Positions 55,451 through 64,000 of a stretch of 64,000 bases of DNA are shown in pieces (position 1 is the stretch's first letter; the number at the start of each line of letters is the position of its first letter). Origin of the DNA: Limanda limanda (lineage: Eukaryota; Chordata; Actinopteri; Pleuronectiformes; Pleuronectidae); contig NC_083638.1 of assembly GCF_963576545.1 (NCBI RefSeq), forward strand, positions 8,162,022 through 8,226,021, in the 5' to 3' direction. The translations under genes were made by a program, and so were the position numbers. The notes under the pieces were generated by a model. The model was not told the DNA's origin. It worked only from the letters and a program-made list of their open reading frames with translations, and did not search any database.

Positions 55451-56410
55451 ATTACTCATCTGTTATTTTCTTTGTAACGACAAATTCAGACTCTTCAGAA
55501 TCGTCCCCGACAATAGATCTAATATCGGCTGCCCTCTCCCTCACCTCTGTTTCAATCGTCTCGTGCACTTGTGAGGAACTATGGCCAAATTAGTCTGCTT
55601 AGAAATGGAGAAGTGCCTTAATTAAAACTTCATCCTCTCTCTCTCTCCAAATCCCCCTCTTCTCTGCTTTTATTCTTCCCTTCTCATCCTCTCTCCTCCT
55701 CCTCCATGGCCTGGTCTCATCCAGCAGACAGAAGCCAGGGGTTGTGGTGGAGGTGGTTTGGGGGGGGGGGATCGTTGACTTGCACTCGTATGCTTTCACT
55801 TGTTCGCCCCGGGCCTCAATAGAGACTCCTCGTTAGATACAATGACCTTGCAAATTAAAGGAATGACTGTCCAAATTAAACCGAGCAAAGCAGACCCCAT
55901 GAGGGCGGCCCGGCCTCTCTCTCTCTCTCTCCGTGCCCGCCGCTCGCTCGCTCACCCCCCCCCTCACTCCCTCCAGCCCTTCGCCCTTTTCTCATAAGCG
56001 AGAGGTAAAGGGGCGAGAGGAGAAAGGAGGTTTTCTTCGCCGTCCTCCTCGAGATGCTACTTCTTGCTAATTAACTGGTGCTCTTTGTCATGTCCTCTGT
56101 GAGCATGAAGGAGCTCGGAGCAGAGGGGGGGGCAGGGGGGTGCGGGCGCTGAATAGAGCTTTCTCAACATGGCAACCCTTGCCAACTGTCTCTTGCTCTC
56201 ATGCACCCTTCATCCTGATCTCTTTGTCACATGTTGCAATAGCGAATGAATTGATAGCGCTTTTATTAATTAGTTTTCTCTTTGTGTCCCTGTCGGCGCT
56301 GACTCGTGGGTTTCTTGGAGGGAAACGGCCGCTTGTGATCGACGTCTTCGTCATTAAAAATGAATTTTCTCATGAAAGAGGCGTAAAAACCTTAATGACG
56401 GAGTGTTTGC

Positions 56411-56460
56411 ATGTGTGTGTGTGTGTGTGTGTCTGTGTTGTATGTGTGTGTGTGTGTGTT
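56411..56460. repeat. (TG)n microsatellite
   Basis: Interrupted TG tract directly after a candidate conserved block. Confidence 0.93.
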
Positions 56461-58401
56461 TTCTCTTTGCATGTGAATGTAGCCGTGATCCCTGGACTCA
56501 GGAGACGGCCGACCGTGGCCTGTCATCTCTAATCCTTCAAATATTGTCCCAGTTCAATGAATGGTGTAAAATTGGAACATATGTGTCATTATTCCGTTAA
56601 TCTTTCATTATACGGTGATGACCTTTTTTTTTTTCTTTTCGCTTTATCCCAGTCCTCCTTTTGCTCGCCGCTCCTCACAAGCTGCAGAACATCTCCCATC
56701 AAACCGTGATTATCTGCATATGATGTCGTGTTTTCCAACCAAACGCACAGAATGTGACGTCTCTCCGAATGCGTGAATCATCCGTGGATTTACTTCCAGG
56801 AGATGTAAGAGGGAAACTATGTGAACAGTGAATGGAAGCTGTGAGTTTTCCCCGTCCACCTGCTGGACTCCCAGGGATCGTCTGGCAAGGCCGAACCTGC
56901 TCGGACACACGTCGTAAAGCTAACACGGTTTGGAATCCCCGACTGTGACACTGAGATTTGCTTCTCCCTTGATCAATTAGCCTCCGCTCGTCCCGCTGTA
57001 AAGATCCAGCAAACTTTAAACCTAAAAGGCAAGACGATGGGAAAACATTGACATAATCGCTGGAAATCGCACTCTGTCCCGTGAAAAGTCGAACAACTGG
57101 AACCGGAATAAATCTGTCTCTGTGTGTGGCAGAGGGAAATACACTTCACTGCAACTTTTTTGAACATTCTCCCAAACACAAGCCGAGGTGTAAGAGGTCG
57201 TCAGGCTCCTTCCGTCCTTCAACCGGCTCAGATTGGACCAAACCAAAGCATGACAAGGTTTTTACCTCGAGTGATTTTTTTTTAAAGAAGGCAAGTGAAA
57301 GTTTCAAATTCCTTCTCGGCAGCTCGTTGTCTCTGGAGTGGACTCTGTCTCGGGCCTTTGTGCTCCCCTTGACCTTAAGTGTCTTATCATTTGAGCCCGC
57401 GGAGCAGAGGTCACGCTGCAATAGGCGACCTTTGACCCCTGCCTGCTCCATACGAGGGGTCTCTACGAAGACTCTCCAGCCAAAGATAATATACAGAGTG
57501 CTCTGAGATGCCAGGGGATGGAAGAGAAATAGAGAAGTTGGAGAAGATTCATAGATTTACAGGACGTCAGCAGTTTCCTGTAAAGCGTCTGAACACTTGC
57601 AGAAAGGAGCTTCTCTTCTACGTTGTTTCTGGTGGACTGGCTTAACCCCACATCCTGGTCATGAGTTCATCATAAGAGGCCAATTGCAAAACCCTGGTGT
57701 CTCTTTGTTCACTCAGCTGATAGCTGGGAGAAAGAGAAGAAAAAAAAAACATGAAAGTGCTCCTGCGTCTCACTGTGTCTCTGATCTGGATAAACTGTGT
57801 CATTTCTCGCTCATTAGGCTGAAATGCTCTGAGCTCAACGTGGCTGCTGGACCTGAGGAGAGAGGTGGCATGAGGGAGATGAAGAGAGAGAGAGAGGGGG
57901 GGGGGCTGGTGAAAGGGGAGAAAGACCTGTGATGGTTTGGAGAAGTGACAAGCAGAAGGGGGAGTTAAAGACCCAGAGGGCCAGAGGTCACCTCACCTAT
58001 AGGGCCTATTGGATCCCCCATAATGCCGTGATGGGATCAGTTACAGGCCTGACTGGGACACAGGACCAGCACAGGCCAGTGACTCCTAATGGTTTGTATG
58101 TGACTTTCAGATGCAGGACTTTGACTGCCCCGGGGAATCAGACCTGTGGGGTCCGCATGTGTGTGTCAGAGTCGGTCAGACCACGTTACTGCTGCCCGTG
58201 TGAGTAAAGACCCTCAACGCCATCACGCCTCACGGACCCTCAACGGGGTGAATGGACCGGCTGATGGTCCACATCCGGGTGGAAGGGGAACGGCCCCTGA
58301 CCACCGTGGAACTGGGACCAAAGTCATGGCTCTATCATGTTCGATTTGTCTTCTCCAAACCACGTGTTTATTAAATTATGACTGGAAAACTGCATCAAAT
58401 C

Positions 58402-58562
58402 AAATGGTAAATGGTCTGTTTATAGAGCTTTTTCTAGTTTTGATGATGCTACAGGTTTTTGCCATTCACACACACGCTTTCATACAAGGAAACTTCAGCA
58501 CTGGGATTGAACTGCCGACCGTCTGGTTAGAGGACGACTCGTTCTACCCTCCGCTCCAAAGC
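58402..58562 (+). repeat. Fish SINE-like element ('aaatggtaaatgg' type), short decayed copy
   Basis: Starts 'aaatggtaaatggtctgttt', continues with 'tatagagctttttctagttt', 'caggtttttgccattcacac', and ends 'attgaactgccgaccgtctg', 'gttagaggacgactcgttct'. This is the order of an extremely common teleost element, with the middle deleted. Confidence 0.8.
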
Positions 58563-59695
58563 CTTTCCCCAATTACTGTTTAATTAATGAAATACAGTGT
58601 AATCAAAGATTCGGAGAGCGACACACCTTTACTGGAGCTCTGGATATTAAATTGAATTATGCCTGTTGTAGCCATGATTAATATTTAGCCTGTGATGCTA
58701 ATTATTATTTAGATATTTGTTTATCAGATCAGTGGTTTACATCTGGTTCAAAGTTTATTTTTGACTAAACAGCACAAATAGCATCTGAACAGCAAACAGC
58801 CTGTTGATCCTCTGAGCTGCTGCTCCAGCTCCAGCTTCAGTTAAAACCCACTTTCTATTTCCTTCTCAGTTTATCTATTGATTATTCAAATGATTTTGGT
58901 TTTGTTTAATCTGCTCTTGCCATTAAAGACTCCCAGCTGCTTATGGAACATTTTCAAAAGGCTTTTTTGTCCCCCAAAAAAATCCAATCTCTAAAATTTA
59001 CTTCAATGTGGGTAATTTTGTTGTTTTTTGCTCAGAAATGTATCTACACATTTCATAACATTTGTGTATTTTTTTGTCTTAATATGCTGAATGTCCTGTG
59101 ACATTCTTCTAAAGTGTGGGAAATCTGAAAAACTGTTGATTGCGTTGGAGATTTGATGTAGATTTAAAGCTAAAAGTCAGAATTGTATCTGAATTGTCTT
59201 AATTTCATCCCAGATTAAATGAAATGAGGGACAAGGACAAAATTAACATGTGTTTTCTTGATAATTTATGTTCAACTTAAATTCATGGATGAAATTAGAG
59301 TTCCATCCAGACATTTGTAGAATCTTAAAATACTTCTTCAGTGTGATGTCTTCAAATTAATCCAGTCCAACCAAATTCCACTAGATTTGACTATTGCGGG
59401 TTCCAAATATATAAACTGAAAATACTCCCATTGCTGATTCTATTTTTAAATGAAATCCACAGAACTCGAAGGTCGGCAGAGTTTTCTTTGGTCCTTTTAA
59501 TTCACGTCAACATAACAACAACAACAAACACGGAACTCTGGCTCCGGCCTTTCTTTTATTGTTTTTTTTACTTCTCAACGTGAAAGTAGATGAGTGGAAA
59601 AAAGTCTAAGTGTTCATGTTTTGTTGTTCTTCGATTAATCATGAGAGGCCAAGTGCAAGAACCGTGTCAAGCCTTGTTTATGTGTGGCTCAGGCT

Positions 59696-59696
59696 G

Positions 59697-59746
<50 letters not shown>
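59696..59746. repeat. (CA)n microsatellite
   Basis: About 25 CA units with one CAAA break. Confidence 0.95.
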
Positions 59747-59748
<2 letters not shown>

Positions 59749-59771
59749 GGCACATGCAAACACACAGTGGT

Positions 59772-59795
59772 GCAGCAGCAGCAGCAGCAGCAGCA
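59772..59795. repeat. (CAG)n trinucleotide repeat
   Basis: Eight CAG units, 25 bp after the CA repeat. Noncoding here. Confidence 0.93.
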
Positions 59796-62058
59796 CTGAA
59801 AAGATCACTGGTTTCCTCCTGTTATGCAAATGCATCAAAACGCTTGAGTGAGAATTATATATGAATCCAATGAGGCTTTTTCTCTCTTTTAGAAATGCTT
59901 AGCCACAAGTACTGAGAGCCCTCAATGGCAAGCGTCCGCTTCACTCCCTGGCCATGCGTATTATTCAGCTTGACGAGACGCAAACTGACATAAGCACCCG
60001 GGCTCACTTTCACCCACTGGCAATCCGATTATATGGCCAACACGGCATCAATGCTGCAGGGCCAACAGGCAGTGAAGTCCGTCAAGCGTCCCCTCCTCCA
60101 CCCAAGCCCCTTCTCTCCCCATTCATACCTTCCCCTCTCTTCTTCTCCTCCTGCCACCCCCCCTCCCAACACACACCCTCACACACACTTCTGCAAGCCT
60201 CCACTCCCAGTAAACAACAAACCTCCGCTCTCCACAGTCCGCAAACAGAGAGTTGTGGCCTGGGGCGGAAAACTGTTATCGCAAAAAAGAGAGGGAAACG
60301 AATAGGTTCAACTTGCTCTTTTTTAAAGGGACTTGTGTTTAGCTGCACGTTGGATGAAACAAGCAAGTTTCCCAATCTCACCAAATCCTGGAAAACATGC
60401 TTTTCATTCCAGTTTTCGATCCAAACTCTATCTCCAGTTTGTCGACGCCAGCTGTGCTACTCCTCCGAGCACAAAGCCGGCATTAGGCAGCTGCCCGCGG
60501 TGGCCCGGTGAACTCTGTCCACAGCCGGCTCGCTCCTCAATGAGCAGAAAACCAGCAGCAGCAGCTTCTATCTGTATCAAACCAGTGCTGCAGGTCGGTG
60601 CCGGACCAGGAGAGTCACCGCTAACGTCATGGGACTCCTAAGCTAAACTGGTGTTGACAACCACACAGCCCGGGCCTTCTTCTCCGTGCTGCGCGCTGAC
60701 GCTTGGGTCCTCACCCGCCGGAGCAGTGGGGTGTTTACATGACGCTATACCCGATAAGACATGCCAGGTGCTGGGGGGGGGGGGGAGGTGAGAGCGAGGG
60801 CCCGGGCTTGCAAATCGCCACCGCATCCGTGAAACTAATGTCGAGATGAGATTAAACTTGCCGAGAGATACATTTGCAATTGATTAACGCTGAGCCACTG
60901 TGACAAATTGCACTTTTAAAGGGAGTGTGTGCAAGTCTTTGTGTGCGTTTGTGTGCGAGTCTGTGAGTGAGTGAGTGTGTGCCAGATTATTGTTTAAACT
61001 AGAGAGGTTGGTTAAACAACAGTAATTTACACACGACGCCTGATTCCGTGTGTTTTCGGCACCAGATGTTTTTGGTGACAAACAGAAGTAAAAGGTTTCA
61101 GATTTAAATAAGTCGTGATAGTTTCAGGTGCAGAGTAATGAGCCGGTGCAGCGTGGTCCACCTGCCCGCCTCTCCCTTCCAATACAAGGATTAGAGAGGA
61201 CTACTGAGCTTCCTCTGCACCCCTCTGTTTTGTCTGGTATTAATGAGCAATTAACTTTGCATACAAGGTCACGGACAATGCTATTGGTTGTCAGATTATG
61301 CTAATGCTCCGGGCTGTGGCTGCACTGAAAGAGCACAGCGGATCCCTGTGAAAAGAGAGGGTGGTGGCCTTTCTCTCAGATGAGAAAATGATATGCAAAC
61401 TGTACCAACATGCGCTTTAAGAGGATTAGGACACCACTCGACATCCATACTGACAACTGCTAATAAATGAACAGCAAAGAGGGAGAGATAAGTGTCTCCC
61501 GCTACCGGACAAGAAAGAGCCATCCTGCTCCCAGGACTGTGGAAAGTGGAACTTGCACGTTACAGCTTTGGACAGTTAGATGGAAAAGTGAAATGCGTGG
61601 ATCTTAATGATCTGAGTTGAGCGTGGGGGGGCGAGGACGAGATCAAAACAGTGATGACAAAAGCCCGAGTGAAAGGATCCAGTGTGGGGTGAAGCAGATG
61701 AGAAGAAGAGCCCGGGGTGAAACTAAGAAGTTGAACTCCCATGACCAAGTGAGGAGGGAACAGGTGCAGCCGGAGTTCATACAGAACGCTTTGTGGCTTC
61801 AGGCCACTCGGGGAAGAGGGAGGGGCCCATGTTTAATACAAAGTTAATATCAATTTAATGCTTGTCACCGCTCCTCTGAGTCTTGTGGCATTGCTAATTC
61901 GCTCAGTGTTGAGCCGGCCCTCGTCCCGGCGGCAGAGACAGATGCCGCCGGGACCTTTGGACGCCGCCGGTGAGCTGAGGTGAAGCCGCGGCCAAAACTC
62001 CCCGAGTGGGAGCCACTGCTGGGGGGGGGGGGACGACGCCATGAAGGGTCCCAAACGG

Positions 62059-63368
62059 AATCAGCTGAAATAGATGTTTGGTTAACTTCACATGGCAGGA
62101 GTGAGGATTCACTGCGGCTTCATTCCCCAAACAACACAACTGTCACGTTTAAAGAGGTTTTCAGAAAGTTCACTCAAGTAAAAGCTGCAGGGATTTGCTT
62201 TGGGTCAAAACTGTTCCCTGGATGTTAGCAGCAAGTTTGAGTATATTTATGATTTTGTTAAATATTCCTCAGTCTGTTATCAAGATGCATTAATCATGAC
62301 TCTCATTTAACAATATTTGCTGCTGAGATGTTTAAGCCATAACCAGTGCATAACAGGTTTTGTTGGCAAAATCTAAATCAGCTGAAATAGATGTTTGGTT
62401 AACTTCACATGGCAGGAGTGAGGATTCACTGCAGCTTCATTCCCAAAACAACACAACTGTCACGTTTAAAGAGGTTTTCAGAAAGTTCACTCAAGTAAAA
62501 ACTGCAGTGTTTTGCTTTGGGTAAAAACTGCTACCTGGATATTAGCAGCAAGTTTGAGTATATTTATGATTTTGTTAAATATGCTCAGTCGGTTATCAAT
62601 GATGCTTTAATGTGCAAGCATCACTTTAATGCAGCTTGATGAAGTGAATCTAATTTTAACAACATGTGCTGCTGAGAAGTTTAAGTCATAACCAGTGCAT
62701 AATAGGTTTTGTTGGCAAAATCTAAATCAGCTGAAAAAGTTGTTTGGTTAACTTCACATGGCAGGAGTGAGGATTCACTGCAGCTTCATTCCCCAAAGAA
62801 CACAACTGTCACGTTTAAAGAGGTTTTCAGAAAGTTCACTCAAGTAAAAATTGCAGTGTTTTGCTTTGGGTAAAAACTGTTACCTGAATATTGGCAGCAA
62901 GTTTGAGTATATTTATGAGTTTGTTAAATATTCCTCAGTCTGTTATCAATGATGCATTAATCATGACTCTAATTTAACAATATTTTCTGCTGAGATGTTT
63001 AAGCCATAACCAGTGCATAATAGGTTTTGTTGGCAAAATCTAAATCAGCTGAAATAGATGTTTGGTTAACTTCACATGGCAGGAGTGAGGATTCACTGCA
63101 GCTTCATTCCCCAAAAAACACAACAGTCACGTTTAAAGAGGTTTTCAGAAAGTTCACTGAAGTAAAAACTGCAGTCATTTGCTCTGGGTCAAAACTGCTA
63201 CCTGGATATTAGCAGCAAGTTTGAGTATATTTATGAGTTTGTCTAATATGCTCAGTCTGGTATCAATGATTGATGCTTGATGAAGTGAATCTAATTTTAA
63301 CAATATGTGCTGAGAAGTTGAAGCCATAACCAGTGCATAATAGGTTTTATTGGCAAACTCTCAATCAG
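62059..63368 (+). repeat. Tandem array, four copies of a ~320-350-bp unit
   Basis: The marker 'aatcagctgaaa(t/a)ag' occurs at 62059, 62376, 62725 and 63043, with a partial 'aatcagc' at 63363. Periods are 317, 349, 318 and 320 bp. All copies share 'ttggttaacttcacatggca', 'gtcacgtttaaagaggtttt' and 'ccataaccagtgcataa'. Copies 1 and 4 keep an open frame across the conserved part, but copies 2 and 3 have a stop, so coding is unlikely. Confidence 0.95.
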
Positions 63369-64000
63369 CAATTCAACAAGTATCACTTTTAAATAAGGAA
63401 AGTTAAATAATACATCATGGAATTGAAGAATCCATATAAAGAGCCTTAAATATTCAGAATGTAATGTGTCTATGCCATTATAATTCATCTTTATGTACTT
63501 TTAAACTTCTCCTCCTGCCCCTCAAATAACAATATTCACATCTTTACAAAAGTCCAGCTGTCGGAAACTCTAATAACATTAATATTGCTTTCCAATTGGT
63601 TTCCACTCCTGACTCCACACGAACCATATGTTTCTAACCTCGTCTGCCTGTTTATGGAGCCTCATGTGCCGCAGCAGGAGTCTGCTAAACGGTCAGGATG
63701 GATGGTGTCAGCTGAAATAAAGCCTCTCATTTACCAAACGCCTGAGATGGATGGACTGGTGACCGGTGTCATACACGAGGCTGCAACCAGTCAGCACAAT
63801 CTGTTCATCCCGGGCCCAGTGAAAGGATGGGGAGGGCCCTGCTCCTCGGTGCGGCCACGTCACCGATAAATAATGAGGGAATAATAAACAGTTAACCACC
63901 TGTCGGACCCTCGGCACAATGGCCCGGCCCATACAGGGGCTCTCATGCATGGGTAACATATTTACTCAGCCCCTTTCACTTAACGAAGCAGAAAGAGAAG
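63369..64000. other. Intergenic end of window
   Basis: AT-rich to about 63580, then a GC-moderate block (63590-63990) with no repeats and a conserved-element look. No coding exon recognised. Confidence 0.5.

Larger units (their letters stand above)
55451..62058. other. Intergenic, gene-free, densest in candidate regulatory blocks
   Basis: GC-moderate blocks at about 55790-56400, 56640-57480, 59930-60100 and 61130-61560 have homeodomain, POU and SOX-type motifs. Repeats are listed separately. The longest open frame (59954-60511) is Pro/Ser-rich with no recognisable domain. Confidence 0.55.

Noticed and set aside
59954..60511. Longest plus-strand open frame (185 codons)
   Set aside because: Pro/Ser-rich and low-complexity in the middle, no domain, no splice context; it overlaps other frames of similar quality and is probably chance in GC-richer sequence.

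Overview
The window is nuclear DNA from a ray-finned fish, most likely a percomorph teleost. It has spliced genes with GT-AG introns, abundant CA/GA microsatellites, 3' ends of fish-type non-LTR retrotransposons with short tandem tails, and familiar teleost short interspersed repeats. No prokaryotic, organellar or viral gene set is present. The species cannot be named from the sequence alone.

Two protein genes can be reconstructed exon by exon, both on the minus strand. prmt3 (protein arginine methyltransferase 3) starts at 19813 and runs left. Its first ten coding exons (326 codons) end at 6134, and the remaining exons lie beyond the left edge, so positions 1-6133 are intron. htatip2 (TIP30/CC3-type short-chain dehydrogenase-like protein) is complete in six coding exons between 28131 and 24141 (276 codons). 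The head-to-tail order htatip2 then prmt3 is the same as on human chromosome 11p15.1, so this is a conserved syntenic block.

The 4.3 kb between the two genes holds two Rex1/CR1-like LINE 3' ends with ATCT tails and small tandem duplications. From about 28.4 kb to 64 kb no coding exon is recognisable. This stretch contains a 0.66-kb tandem duplication, a pair of dispersed copies 11 kb apart, several LINE and SINE-like fragments, a decayed Myb/SANT-like reading frame, a four-copy ~320-bp tandem array near the right end, and many GC-moderate, homeodomain/POU/SOX-motif-rich blocks in an AT-rich background. Those blocks look like conserved regulatory elements. By human synteny the flanking desert would lead to dbx1/nav2, but neither gene is visible here.

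The most striking observation is in prmt3. The 3' splice acceptor and first ~26 coding bases of exon 7 are the terminal unit of a ~2.2-kb, ~46-bp-period minisatellite filling most of intron 6. Each of roughly 48 units carries a copy of the same acceptor, and a CA repeat on the transcript starts about 14 nt after the exon 7 donor. This exon therefore sits between an array of decoy acceptors and a likely hnRNP L binding tract.
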